From JBDTMC01 sp039934475 (GTDB lineage: Bacteria > Acidobacteriota > Terriglobia > Bryobacterales > Bryobacteraceae): a stretch of 48,157 bases of DNA. The stretch lies in the NCBI GenBank assembly GCA_039934475.1, contig JBDTMC010000003.1, positions 1 through 48,157 of the forward strand, read 5' to 3'. Positions 24,662-33,272 of the stretch are shown one piece after another; the stretch's first letter is position 1, and each line of letters opens with the position of its first letter. The notes under the pieces are model-generated. The model was not told where the DNA came from, made no database searches, and was given only the letters and a program-made list of their open reading frames with translations. The translations under genes and the position numbers were made by a program.

Positions 24662-26374
24662 CTACCGGGCGGGTCGGTCCAGGACGGCTCTGACCTTGGC
24701 CGCCAGCTGGTCAGGACTGAATGGCTTCTGAAGGAATTCAGCGCGTTCGTTGCTGCTGCCTGGCTGGACGACGGCGAACCGGTCGTATCCCGACATGAGG
24801 ATGACCTTCACGTCTGGCCAGCGCTGCTTCAGCCGGTTGGCTAACTCGAGGCCGCCGATCTTGGGCATCACAAGATCTGTGAGGATCAAATCGATTCGCT
24901 CCGCGTTCTCGAAAAGAGACAGAGCCTCAACGCCGTTGGTGGCCGCGACGACGCGGTAGCCATAGGCTGTGAGGGCATAAGTCACGAACTGGCGCACGTC
25001 GGGCTGGTCTTCGACTACCAACACGGTCTCCTGTCCCTGGAGCGGCTGTGCGGCTGGGGCAGACTGCGTGCCAGTGGCCCTGCTGTCCGCTATTTTCGGC
25101 AAATAGACTGTGAAGGTGGATCCACGGCCCGGGTTGCTGCTCACCTCGATGAAGCCGCCGCTCTGGGAAATAAAGCCGTGAGCAACCGATAGTCCAAGTC
25201 CGCTCCCTTTGCCTATTTCCTTAGTTGTGAAGAACGGCTCAAAAACCCTTCTGCGGGTGGTCTCATTCATACCGACGCCGCTATCGCCGATTGACAGCGA
25301 GAGGTAACTCCCCTCACGGGCATCAGGATGCGAGTGAGCCTGTTTTGCGTCTACTTCCACAAGAGCCGTCTCAATCAGCAAGTGACCGCCGCGCGGCATG
25401 GCGTCACGAGCGTTCAGCACGAGGTTCAGCAATACCTGTTCCAACTGGTTTGCATCAACGAGGACGGTTCCGACTTCCTGTCTCAGATTGAAGAGGACCT
25501 CCACGTGTTCGCCGACAAGGGGCTCCACCAGAGAGCGCATTTCGCTCACGATTCGATTCAGATCCGTGACTTGTGGCCGCAGCGTTTGCTTACGGGCGTA
25601 GGCCAACAGTCTCTGTGTGAGTTCAGCGGCGCGTTCTCCGGCCTTCTGTATCTGGGTGAGATCGGCGGCGAAGGGAGAGCCGGCCGGAAGTTTGTCGAGC
25701 ACAAGGCAGGCGTGCCCGTTGATCACGGTAAGCAGATTGTTGAAGTCGTGAGCGATCCCGCCGGCGAGGAGTCCGACGGACTCCATCTTTTGAACTTCCA
25801 ACAGCTTGGTGTCCGCAACCTTGCGCGAGGTGATGTCACTGATTACGAGCCTACAGACCATTTCACCCGTAGCGCCAGCCACCGTAACAGCTTCCAGGCG
25901 TGCCCAGAATTGGCCGCCATCGGGACGCACCATCCGCAGTTCGAAGCACTGTGGGACTGACGTGGCGAAGAGCTCCCTGCGGCGGAGGTAGTACACGTCT
26001 TCGTCCTCAGGGAGAATAAAGCTGGTTAAGCGGCGGTTACCGATAGAGGCCCTTGAAAATCCCAATAGTTTGGCCGCGGTGAGATTGGCTTCCAGGATCT
26101 GGCCTTGCTCAGAGACTGTGAGATATCCGACGGGGGCCAGTTCGTAGAGGTCGAAGTAGCGCTCGCGGGAAGCTTCAAGTTCGGATTGCGCACGGCGTAG
26201 TTCCTCGTTCTGCAACTCCAATTCGATCTGATGCACCCGAAGCTCGTACAACAGGCGGGTCAGCTCCGCAGGAGATGCCGGCAGCGAGTCACCTGCTCCG
26301 TTTGTGCGAAGCTGCTCTTCCGCGCGCCTGCGTAACGTTATGGCGTCAATCGCTGGTTCGTCCGGAGGATACAT
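24662..26374 (-). CDS. Hybrid sensor histidine kinase with PAS and C-terminal receiver domain
   Basis: The 570-residue product has an N-terminal coiled-coil (about 40-72), a PAS domain (about 73-185), an H box GIAHDFNNLLTVINGH with His209, an ATPase domain (N box NLVLNARDAMP, G boxes DSGVGM and GKGSGLGLS) and a C-terminal receiver (ETVLVVEDQPDVRQF, TDLVMPKIGG, LQKPFSP). No transmembrane helix, so it is cytoplasmic. The start overlaps the last 29 bases of the CheB-CheR gene, with GAGG seven bases upstream, indicating coupled expression. It probably relays phosphate within the same module. Confidence 0.9.
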   Translation of the reverse strand: MYPPDEPAIDAITLRRRAEEQLRTNGAGDSLPASPAELTRLLYELRVHQIELELQNEELRRAQSELEASRERYFDLYELAPVGYLTVSEQGQILEANLTAAKLLGFSRASIGNRRLTSFILPEDEDVYYLRRRELFATSVPQCFELRMVRPDGGQFWARLEAVTVAGATGEMVCRLVISDITSRKVADTKLLEVQKMESVGLLAGGIAHDFNNLLTVINGHACLVLDKLPAGSPFAADLTQIQKAGERAAELTQRLLAYARKQTLRPQVTDLNRIVSEMRSLVEPLVGEHVEVLFNLRQEVGTVLVDANQLEQVLLNLVLNARDAMPRGGHLLIETALVEVDAKQAHSHPDAREGSYLSLSIGDSGVGMNETTRRRVFEPFFTTKEIGKGSGLGLSVAHGFISQSGGFIEVSSNPGRGSTFTVYLPKIADSRATGTQSAPAAQPLQGQETVLVVEDQPDVRQFVTYALTAYGYRVVAATNGVEALSLFENAERIDLILTDLVMPKIGGLELANRLKQRWPDVKVILMSGYDRFAVVQPGSSNERAEFLQKPFSPDQLAAKVRAVLDRPAR

Positions 26375-28988
26375 GCAGTGCCTCGCGTGCGATCTTCTGC
26401 TCGGTGATATCGACGAAAGTGATTACCGCGCCCTCGATCACATTTTCAAGCGTTCGATAGGGCCGGATGCGGAGCGTATACCAGGCGCCGCTTTTTGTTT
26501 GCGCCTCCACCTCCTTGGGGACGAGGGTGTCCAATACCTCTTTAATGTCCTCCACAAGATGGTCATAGCCCAAAAGGTTGGATACGATGTGACCCACCGG
26601 CCGTCCCACATCGCTCAAAATCAAGTTAATCACCTGGGTCACGACGGGAGTAAAGCGGAGGATTCGCAGTTGATGGTCCACGAAGATGGTGCCGATGCCC
26701 GTGCCCGCCAGCAAGTTGTTCATGTCGTTGTTGGCGCGAGACAGATCGGATACCTTCTGCTGCAACTCCGCGTTCACAGTGGCTAATTCTTCGTTGACGG
26801 ACTGCAGTTCTTCCTTGGAAGTTTCGAGCTCTTCGTTAGTCGATTGCAGTTCCTCATTAATGGATTGCATCTCCTCGTTGGAGGATTTCAGTTCTTCGTT
26901 GGATGTTTCCAGCTCTTCAATTGTGGTCTGCAGGTATTCCTGTTTGGCACGCAGTTCCTGTTTCAGTGCGGTGACGTGCGCATCGTTGTCGGCGGACGTA
27001 TCGGCCGCGCCGGAAGGCTCTTCAGCCATCTCCTGGGCGGGCTGGACTTCCTGGAAGGTGATGAGGAACGCTCGCGCCCCCACTTCGGGAGCGCCTACTT
27101 GCAGCGGGCGAACAGTCAGGTCGATGGCGGTGTAGGAGCCGTTGGTCTTGACGTGGACGCGGGATTCGGTCACCGGTTCCCCTTGCAGTACGGCGCGGTG
27201 CAGGGCCGTAGCCAGCCGTTGGCGGAGACCTTCGCGTCCCATTTTGAGGATGTTAAGTGTGGCATCGCCAGGGGGAGGCTCAAGAAACATTCCGGTGCGG
27301 CCGTGAACGTAGAGGATGGTACCGTGTTCGTCGACGAGGGCTGCGACGGGTGCGAACTCCAGGAGCAAAGCGCGCTCCGTGCTCTCGCGCAGGGAGACCT
27401 TGGATTCTGCCGGTGTTTTGCCCGGGTGCCGGACGGCAGCGGCGTCGGAAATGTCCGCGGGCCAGCCGCTGGCGGCCCGGCGTGCACCCGAAACATCGGC
27501 CCGGCGTTGGAAGAGTTTCGCCTGACGGTCGATGACGGAAAACAGTTCAGTAAACTCGCCTACCGTCTCGGAGGTACCAAGAAAAAGGAAGCCGCCCGAT
27601 CGTACAGCGTAGTGAAACAGGGGGAGGAGTTTCTTTTGCAACTCTCCGTCCATGTAAATGAGCAGATTTCGGCAACTGATCAGATCGAGCCTGGAAAACG
27701 GCGGATCCTTAATCACATCCTGTTCAGAAAAGATCAGTGTGTCGCGGATGCCCTTCTGGACGCGAAACGCGCTTCCATCCGGTTCCTGGACAAAGAAGCG
27801 CGTCAAATACTCCGGCGGCACGTCGGCCGCGATGCTGGCCGGGTATAATCCAGCGCGAGCCTTTTCGATAGCCTGGGCATCGATGTCGGTAGCGAACACC
27901 TGCAACTTAAAACTCTGCCGCATTGCTTCCACCTGCTCGTGCAGCAGGATGGCGATGGAATAGACTTCTTCTCCCGTGGAACACCCGGGCACCCACACGC
28001 GAATGGTTGCACCAGTGGGTTTGCCAGCCAGCAGTGCGGGAATACAGCGTTCCTTAAGCGCGTCGAACGCCGCCGGGTCGCGAAAGAAGTTGGTCACGCC
28101 GATCAAGAGGTCGCGAAAGAGTAAATCCAATTCGGGCGCATTCTGCTGTAAATAGCGAACGTACTCATCCAACCGTTCCACCTGATTGATGGCCATGCGG
28201 CGCTCCACGCGCCGGGCTATCGTGTTCACCTTGTAGTGCGAAAAGTCGTGGCCTGTTTGTGCCCGCAAGAGGACGAAGATCCGCTTCAGGGAACTCTCGG
28301 ATTGCGGCGTACGGATAGGGGCGGGGATGGCTGTCCTTCCGAATGCGTGGGCTACATACGAGATGAGTTGGGCGGGCATCTCCGCGGGAGGAAGCACAAA
28401 GTCGACCAGGCCGGTGGCGATGGCACTGCGGGGCATCCCGTCGTATTCCGTCGATTCGGGGGTCTGCGCCATGACCAGTCCGCCTTCGCCTTTTACGGCG
28501 CGAACTCCAAGCATGCCGTCGCTGCCGGTGCCGGAAAGCACAATACAAATCGCTTTCTCGCGCTGATCATGGGCGAGGGAGCGGAAGAAGAAATCGATAG
28601 GCAGCCTCATGCCGCGAGGCGAGCTTGGCTCCAATAACTGGAGCGTGCCGTTGAGGAAGGCCATGTCTCGATTGGGCGGAATGACATACGCGCAATTCAG
28701 TTCGACCTTCATGCCATCTTCGACGTCGAAAACTTGCATTCGCGTGTAACGCTTGATGAGTTCGGACAGGATGCTCTTGTGGTCAGGCGACAAATGTTGC
28801 ACCAGGACAAAAGCCATACCGGGCTCGCTATCGGCGGGCATGCCGGAGAAGAACGCCTCAAAGGCGGCGAGCCCTCCGGCGGAAGCCCCGACGCCGACAA
28901 TCGGGAATGTCGCAGTCACCGGTTGGGATTGTGCCTCGGCCCCTGTTGGCACAGGCTTCGCGGTCAGATCACCCTTCTTTTTGCTCAC
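26346..28988 (-). CDS. CheB-CheR-PAS fusion (chemotaxis-type methylesterase/methyltransferase)
   Basis: The 880-residue product joins a CheB methylesterase (about 28-210, motifs GASAGGL, VQHLSPDH and GTGSDGMLGV), CheR N-terminal and catalytic domains (about 235-490, SAM motif VPGCSTGEEVYS), a PAS-like domain (about 545-640), a heptad coiled-coil of repeated SNEEL units (about 675-740) and a final PAS domain ending VDITEQK. Family members act on methyl-accepting proteins or serve as signalling hubs; no MCP or CheA gene is present here. It precedes, and overlaps, the hybrid kinase gene. The repeated coding sequence at about 26750-26950 encodes the coil. Confidence 0.9.
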   Translation of the reverse strand: MSKKKGDLTAKPVPTGAEAQSQPVTATFPIVGVGASAGGLAAFEAFFSGMPADSEPGMAFVLVQHLSPDHKSILSELIKRYTRMQVFDVEDGMKVELNCAYVIPPNRDMAFLNGTLQLLEPSSPRGMRLPIDFFFRSLAHDQREKAICIVLSGTGSDGMLGVRAVKGEGGLVMAQTPESTEYDGMPRSAIATGLVDFVLPPAEMPAQLISYVAHAFGRTAIPAPIRTPQSESSLKRIFVLLRAQTGHDFSHYKVNTIARRVERRMAINQVERLDEYVRYLQQNAPELDLLFRDLLIGVTNFFRDPAAFDALKERCIPALLAGKPTGATIRVWVPGCSTGEEVYSIAILLHEQVEAMRQSFKLQVFATDIDAQAIEKARAGLYPASIAADVPPEYLTRFFVQEPDGSAFRVQKGIRDTLIFSEQDVIKDPPFSRLDLISCRNLLIYMDGELQKKLLPLFHYAVRSGGFLFLGTSETVGEFTELFSVIDRQAKLFQRRADVSGARRAASGWPADISDAAAVRHPGKTPAESKVSLRESTERALLLEFAPVAALVDEHGTILYVHGRTGMFLEPPPGDATLNILKMGREGLRQRLATALHRAVLQGEPVTESRVHVKTNGSYTAIDLTVRPLQVGAPEVGARAFLITFQEVQPAQEMAEEPSGAADTSADNDAHVTALKQELRAKQEYLQTTIEELETSNEELKSSNEEMQSINEELQSTNEELETSKEELQSVNEELATVNAELQQKVSDLSRANNDMNNLLAGTGIGTIFVDHQLRILRFTPVVTQVINLILSDVGRPVGHIVSNLLGYDHLVEDIKEVLDTLVPKEVEAQTKSGAWYTLRIRPYRTLENVIEGAVITFVDITEQKIAREALHVSSGRTSD

Positions 28989-29050
28989 GATAGCGATGTC
29001 CTTAGTAAGAATGGGAATCAGCCGGTGGCGCCGTCGGATCCGTAGCTCAT

Positions 29051-29094
29051 GATACTCCTAAACGGTAAGCCGTGTGGGCCGTTAGTTGAGTATC
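29051..29094. terminator. Imperfect hairpin after di-heme peroxidase 2
   Basis: Outer arms GATACTC (29051-29057) and GAGTATC (29088-29094) with inner near-complementary CTAAACGG and CCGTTAG. It overlaps the peroxidase stop codon and lies 62 bases upstream of the CheB-CheR start. It could end the peroxidase transcript or attenuate read-through. Confidence 0.4.
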
Positions 29095-30077
29095 GGAGGC
29101 GCTTTTATGTACGCCATGGGGATGTCGCCGGTGAGCGAGTTGAGCCAAGTGACCACAGATTTTACCTCGTCATCGGTGAGGGACGTCGAACATTGGTGCA
29201 CGGACATGTATTTCACGGCATTATTAAGCGACGTGACACTGCCATCGTGGAAATAAGGAGCTGTCTTGGCGATGTTACGCAGGGACGGCACTTTGAAGAA
29301 CATCTTATCGGAATCGGCCTTCGTGACTCCATAGCGGCCGGGATCCTTCTGGTTATCCCAGGGCTTCACCAGGCCCACCTTTTGATACATGGAACCGCCC
29401 ACCAGCGTCCCGCTATGGCAGCCTGCGCAACCGCCGTCGACGAACAGCTTGAAGCCGGCGCGTTCCGGCTCCGTGAGGGCGGTCTTATCGCCGGCGAGGT
29501 ACTTGTCCCATCGCGACGGTGTTACCAGGCCACGCTCAAATGAACCGATGGCGATGGCCATGTTATCGAAGGAGACCGGATCGGCCTGTTTCGGAAACGC
29601 GGCTTTGAACATGGCAACGTAACCGGGGATGCTGTTGAGACGCGCCACGACTTCCTTCTCCGCATCCATTGCCATCTCAACCGGGTTCATGACGGGACCC
29701 TTGGCTTGCGCTTCGACGTCGGCGGCGCGGCCATCCCAGAACTGCACAAAGTGACCCGCGGCGTTGTACACGGTTGGCGAGTTGCGGCCACCCTTCTGCT
29801 GTTGAAAGCCAGTGGAGGTGGCCTGGTTATCGACGCCGTAAGTGTTCAGATCGTGACAGCTGTTGCAGCTGACGTCATTCGCCTTGGAGAGCCGTTTGTC
29901 ATAAAAGAGGGCGCGCCCCAGATCCACCTTTACTTTCGACGCCGGATTGAGAGCGGATTGAAATGAGGCAGGCAGCGGTTTGAAGAGTTTAATCGCCGAG
30001 GGATCATTGTCCGGCGGGGCAGCCACCCCGAAGGATACGATACCGAGAATAAGAGAAAAGAGTATTGTTCTACGCAT
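29082..30077 (-). CDS. Di-heme cytochrome c peroxidase (second)
   Basis: From the ATG at 30077 the product is 331 residues, the usual CcpA/MauG length, with a signal peptide (1-20) and two heme motifs CNSCH (71-75) and CAGCH (217-221). Further family marks are LGRALFYDKRLSKA at the N terminus, GRNSPTVYNAA, and the C-terminal VPSLRNIAKTAPYFHDGS segment. It should reduce hydrogen peroxide in the periplasm using cytochrome c electrons. The frame opens further upstream to 30185, but the shorter start gives a proper signal peptide and avoids overlap with the preceding gene, whose stop is 13 bases away. Confidence 0.92.
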   Translation of the reverse strand: MRRTILFSLILGIVSFGVAAPPDNDPSAIKLFKPLPASFQSALNPASKVKVDLGRALFYDKRLSKANDVSCNSCHDLNTYGVDNQATSTGFQQQKGGRNSPTVYNAAGHFVQFWDGRAADVEAQAKGPVMNPVEMAMDAEKEVVARLNSIPGYVAMFKAAFPKQADPVSFDNMAIAIGSFERGLVTPSRWDKYLAGDKTALTEPERAGFKLFVDGGCAGCHSGTLVGGSMYQKVGLVKPWDNQKDPGRYGVTKADSDKMFFKVPSLRNIAKTAPYFHDGSVTSLNNAVKYMSVHQCSTSLTDDEVKSVVTWLNSLTGDIPMAYIKAPPILN

Positions 30078-30090
30078 ATACACCAGTTTC

Positions 30091-30771
30091 TCACTTTCGC
30101 GAGAAACTGAGATTGATTGTGGTTTCGCTTCCATCGCTGGCCGCAACGATAGTGACGATGCGTTCGTTGCCTTCGTCGGTAGCATGAATCACGCCGCCCG
30201 AATCGTTGTGGGTGAGGTTCAGCTTCCATGCGCGTCCCTGTTTGCGGAATTCGCGTTCGTAGTAATCGAGGACCTTACGGACGTCATCTGGGGTGGTCAT
30301 GGTAACGTTGGCCACGTCCCGCTCTTCCGTCTCAACGCGAACGTTGGCCTTCGCCGCCGCACCCGGATACTGCGGGACCCAGAGCGGCAGTTTCACCGGC
30401 GCATCGCTGTTGATGGTGACTGATTCCTTGCCGTCGGTATCGATGACGATGTGGCCTTTCTTCACGTCGTCGAATCGCAAGGTGACGGTCTTGCCATTGC
30501 GCTTGTCCCGAACGATGACGGTGCCGCGGGCTTCATCGACACTGACGATCTCCGCATCCGCATTCAAGGCAGTGATCATGCGCGTGATGGCCACGCCGGG
30601 ATTACGGCGGAACAGGTCGGCGTCAATGCCGGCGTCGCGGGCCTTCTTAGCGACAAAGAGACCGGTGACTACGGCCGCGACGCCCAGCAGGACGACGATG
30701 GCGGCGATGGCGGCCAGAATCCAGACGATGGGGTTCGTACTTTTTGATGCCGGTGCGTTCTGAGGTGTCAT
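30091..30771 (-). CDS. Membrane-anchored protein of unknown function
   Basis: From the ATG at 30771 the product is 226 residues with a short cytoplasmic end, one transmembrane helix (about 15-42, rich in Ile/Val/Ala) and a soluble domain outside. That domain has two beta-rich parts: KTVTLRFDDVKKGHIVID and a later TTPDDVRKVLDYYEREFRKQGRAW segment reminiscent of lipoprotein-like two-layer folds. No family is recognised. The open frame to 31185 overlaps the divergent DUF1080 gene and is not credible. It precedes peroxidase 2 by 13 bases. Confidence 0.7.
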   Translation of the reverse strand: MTPQNAPASKSTNPIVWILAAIAAIVVLLGVAAVVTGLFVAKKARDAGIDADLFRRNPGVAITRMITALNADAEIVSVDEARGTVIVRDKRNGKTVTLRFDDVKKGHIVIDTDGKESVTINSDAPVKLPLWVPQYPGAAAKANVRVETEERDVANVTMTTPDDVRKVLDYYEREFRKQGRAWKLNLTHNDSGGVIHATDEGNERIVTIVAASDGSETTINLSFSRK

Positions 30772-30826
30772 ATGATTAGTACCCGTTCGCGATGATACGT
30801 GAATTTCGTGATCAAATAAACTGCGT

Positions 30827-31618
30827 ATGACCAGGAAGCACTTCCTCTCCCTCTTCGCCGGCGCGGCCACTCTTGCTGCCCAACAACGCCAGGCCGACTT
30901 GAATGACGGTGAAGCCCATGGCGACCCGCCGTTCCTCATTGAACCAGGATGGATGCCGTTGCTGAACGGCAAGGACACCAGCGGGTGGGTGGGCGATGAC
31001 GGCAAGCCGCATGAGTGGTTCACGACCACCGGGATTCGTTGGGACCGGCTGTTGGGCCCGACGCGCCTTTCCGGCGTGAAGGAGCCGGGAGGGCGGATTG
31101 TGAACGGCCCCGGCCGGACAGCGAACCTGGTCACCGAGCAGAAGTTTGGCGATATGGAATTGTATCTGGAGTTCATGCTCGCCAAGGGGTCGAATTCCGG
31201 GGTGTACCTGCACGGGCTCTACGAGGTGCAGGTGTTCGATAGCTTTGGGTCTACGGAACCGATTAAGAGTTCGGATGGGGGCGGAATCTATCATCGCTGG
31301 ATCAACAATCAGGGCGTGGGCGGGTCAGCGCCGAGGGTGAATGCCTCGCGGATGCCGGGGCAGTGGCAGTCGTATTACATCTTGTTCCGCGGGCCGCGCT
31401 TTGATGGGGCGGGGAAGAAGACTGAGAACGCTAAGTTTGTACGGGTGGTGTACAACGGGACGCTGGTGCAGGAGAACGTGGAGGTGGATGGGCCAACCCG
31501 GGCGGCGATGAATATACCGGAGGCGGCGACGAATCCGATCATGCTGCAGGGCGATCACGGGCCAGTGGCTTATAAGGATATTTATTGGCGGCCTCTGCGG
31601 GCCTTGGTGGACCGCTAG
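30827..31618 (+). CDS. DUF1080 (3-keto-disaccharide hydrolase-type) exported protein
   Basis: The 263-residue product has a short signal (MTRKHFLSLFAGAATLAAQ) and a concanavalin-like DUF1080 domain: WMPLLNGKDTSGWVG, FGDMELYLEFMLAKGSNSGVYLHGLYEVQVFDS read as the family's core strands, and NPIMLQGDHGPVAYKDIYWRPL at the end. DUF1080 proteins hydrolyse 3-keto-glycosides or similar sugars and abound in acidobacteria, planctomycetes and Bacteroidetes. It is divergent from the membrane protein gene at 30771 with only 55 bases between them. Confidence 0.88.
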   Translation: MTRKHFLSLFAGAATLAAQQRQADLNDGEAHGDPPFLIEPGWMPLLNGKDTSGWVGDDGKPHEWFTTTGIRWDRLLGPTRLSGVKEPGGRIVNGPGRTANLVTEQKFGDMELYLEFMLAKGSNSGVYLHGLYEVQVFDSFGSTEPIKSSDGGGIYHRWINNQGVGGSAPRVNASRMPGQWQSYYILFRGPRFDGAGKKTENAKFVRVVYNGTLVQENVEVDGPTRAAMNIPEAATNPIMLQGDHGPVAYKDIYWRPLRALVDR

Positions 31619-31856
31619 GTCTAAACGAAAAATCGCGAGCGTTGAAAGTGATGGGCGATCACCCCTCGGGGCGGGCGCAAAAGCAAACTTCTTCTCCCCA
31701 ACCGGGAGATGAGCTTTGAGGGAGAGAGCGCCACACCGCGGGTATTAGAGCATGTGTCGATGAGATTCGAGCTGAGGGTTGCGCCAAGTGACTGTTACTG
31801 TTGGAGAAATAGGCTTGCGAAGGGCGTGACCTGCGAGCGGGCCGCCCGAATGGTGG

Positions 31857-31870
31857 CCCATAAATATGGG
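31857..31870. promoter_or_regulatory. Palindromic operator candidate upstream of vapB-like gene
   Basis: CCCATA (31857-31862), AA, TATGGG (31865-31870), a perfect 6-bp inverted repeat ending 11 bases before the antitoxin start. Ribbon-helix-helix antitoxins usually bind such repeats to repress their own operon. Confidence 0.5.
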
Positions 31871-31881
31871 ATACTGGCGTT

Positions 31882-32133
31882 GTGAAGACGACGCTGGAAA
31901 TCCCGGATACTACCTTCCGCAAGGCCAAGGCCACCGCCAGTGCATTGGGAATTCCCCTGCGCGAATACGTGACGCGAGCAGTCGAAGAAAAGCTCTCTCA
32001 AGGAAGTCGACAGCTGGGCAAGCCCTGGCTGGAATGTGCGGGCGAACTGGCCCATCTCCACGGGGAGACGTTGGGGATACAGAAGATCATCGACGAGGAA
32101 TTTGAACAAATCGAACCAGAGGACTGGACTTGA
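31882..32133 (+). CDS. vapB: VapB-like antitoxin
   Basis: The 83-residue product starts at a GTG and opens with TTLEIPDTTFRKAKATASAL, a ribbon-helix-helix-type strand and helix for DNA binding, followed by an acidic tail of the kind that wraps the toxin. Its TGA overlaps the TTG start of the PIN toxin (TTGA), the classic coupled toxin-antitoxin arrangement. It is expected to neutralise the toxin and repress the operon through the palindrome at 31857-31870. The assignment depends largely on its position beside the toxin. Confidence 0.8.
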   Translation: MKTTLEIPDTTFRKAKATASALGIPLREYVTRAVEEKLSQGSRQLGKPWLECAGELAHLHGETLGIQKIIDEEFEQIEPEDWT

Positions 32134-32507
32134 TTCTGGACACAAATGCGCTTTCCGCTTATCTGGACGGAACGCCGGAAGCAGTTGAGATTGTGTCCGA
32201 GGCGCGCGAACTTGCGATCCCCGTCATCGTCGCCGGGGAGTTTGCTTTTGGAATTGCCCAGTCGCGCCAGCGGGAGGCTTACGAAAAGTCCCTACAGCGA
32301 ATGCTGGACCGATGCACCGTCCTGGATATTGGCATTGAGACCGCGAGGCACTACGCGGCCATCCGACTGGAACTGAAGTCCGCGGGTAAGCCAATTCCGG
32401 CCAATGACTTGTGGATAGCGGCTCTTAGCCGGCAGCATGCAATTCAAGTCATGAGCCGCGACTCCCATTTCGACTTTGTGGGCGGATTGAGACGGCGAAC
32501 CTGGTAG
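32130..32507 (+). CDS. vapC: VapC-like PIN-domain toxin
   Basis: The 125-residue product has the PIN ribonuclease acidic residues Asp4 (LDTNALSAY), Glu37 (VAGEFAFG), Asp93 (PANDLWIAA) and Asp111 (MSRDSHFD), all that metal-dependent RNA cleavage needs. VapC toxins cut specific tRNAs or rRNA. The start is a TTG overlapping the antitoxin stop. It is convergent with the MazF-like gene, 58 bases away, and between them lies an unassigned 10-bp palindrome (GTTTCGAAAC, 32523-32532). Confidence 0.9.
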   Translation: MILDTNALSAYLDGTPEAVEIVSEARELAIPVIVAGEFAFGIAQSRQREAYEKSLQRMLDRCTVLDIGIETARHYAAIRLELKSAGKPIPANDLWIAALSRQHAIQVMSRDSHFDFVGGLRRRTW

Positions 32508-32565
32508 CCGTACGGCACCAAAGTTTCGAAACGGGTCCACGGGGAGCCAATCCAGCGGAGGAGCC

Positions 32566-32883
32566 TCATTCCGCGAAGACCTCTTGCAGCGTCCTCAACG
32601 TGGTAGTGAGCGTCTTTGGCGAGACTGTCCCCAATTTCTGAACCAACCGGGCCTTGTCCACGGCGCGAACCTGATCGAGCAGGATCAACCCCTTCCGGCC
32701 ACTATGATTGACACCAATCCGAAACGGGGCCCCGCGCCCCGCCGTTGTCATAGGGGCGACGAGCACGGTGCGCAGATGATCGTGCATTTCGGACGGGGAC
32801 ACCACGACGCACGGCCGCGTCTTCTTGATTTCGCTTCCAACGGTGGGATCGAGACTCACCAGCCAGATCTCTCCACGCGTCAC
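32566..32883 (-). CDS. mazF: MazF/PemK-type toxin
   Basis: The 105-residue product has the MazF core: TRGEIWLVSLDPTVGSEIKKTRPCVVVS at the N terminus, then VLVAPMTTAG, and a C-terminal helix. MazF toxins are endoribonucleases that cut mRNA at short sites. It overlaps the antitoxin gene by four bases (ATGA, 32880-32883), so antitoxin is translated first. It faces the VapC-like gene, so two toxins meet at their 3' ends. Confidence 0.92.
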   Translation of the reverse strand: MTRGEIWLVSLDPTVGSEIKKTRPCVVVSPSEMHDHLRTVLVAPMTTAGRGAPFRIGVNHSGRKGLILLDQVRAVDKARLVQKLGTVSPKTLTTTLRTLQEVFAE

Positions 32884-33143
32884 CAGACCAACTCCGAATC
32901 CCCCGCGTTGCCAAATTCGCCCATCACAAGTTGGTCGTCGCCAGCGTCCGCGATACTCTTGGCAGCCTCAGCCCAGCCGGCGCGCATCGGGCTCGCGGGT
33001 CTGCGCAACACCAGTGCGCCGTCTTCAATCGTCATTTCCACTCCCTCCGTTGTGTCCAGCCCCAGTTGGGCCAGTACCGGTTTTGGGATGACAATTCCGT
33101 GGGAGTTCCCGATCTGTCGAATGCTTACGTGCAAAGCCCGCAT
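32880..33143 (-). CDS. mazE: MazE/AbrB-type antitoxin
   Basis: The 87-residue product has an AbrB-type swapped-hairpin DNA-binding N terminus (IRQIGNSHGIVIPKPVLAQLGL) and an acidic C-terminal tail typical of MazE. It binds and blocks the toxin and represses the operon. The ATG is preceded by TTGTTATTACC with no Shine-Dalgarno; a -35/-10 pair lies only 10 bases from the ATG, so the mRNA may be leaderless. A palindrome covers the -10 region. Confidence 0.92.
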   Translation of the reverse strand: MRALHVSIRQIGNSHGIVIPKPVLAQLGLDTTEGVEMTIEDGALVLRRPASPMRAGWAEAAKSIADAGDDQLVMGEFGNAGDSELVW

Positions 33144-33146
33144 GGT

Positions 33147-33183
33147 AATAACAATGTTATTCCATACCTTGCGGGTTTGTCAA
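33147..33183 (-). promoter_or_regulatory. Promoter and operator of mazEF
   Basis: On the minus strand: TTGACA (33183-33178), an 18-base spacer, then TAACAT (33159-33154), a sigma-70-type pair. The inverted repeat AATAAC-AAT-GTTATT (33147-33161 on the plus strand) overlaps the -10 and the start point, as expected for antitoxin autoregulation. The predicted start of transcription is within a few bases of the ATG at 33143. Confidence 0.6.
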
Positions 33184-33272
33184 GGCCATCGAATCCCACT
33201 TTCGACTTCTGTTTCGATTGATCGCGCGGCCGAGCGGATTATGCTCCGAGTAGCGAGATACCCCAGTGCTCG

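Noticed and set aside
26750..26950. Minisatellite-like tandem repeat
   Set aside because: The repeated 21-base-type pattern encodes a heptad coiled coil (SNEEL units) inside the CheB-CheR protein, so coding constraint explains it.
30091..31185. Extended 364-codon version of the membrane protein
   Set aside because: The first part is antisense to the DUF1080 gene; the internal ATG at 30771 followed by a transmembrane helix is the likely start.
31619..31760. Terminator after the DUF1080 gene
   Set aside because: CCCC-TC-GGGG has too small a loop and no T run; I found nothing else convincing in this stretch.
32523..32532. Palindrome GTTTCGAAAC between the two toxin genes
   Set aside because: It lies between converging gene ends, not near a promoter, and lacks a T run, so there is no support for a regulatory role.
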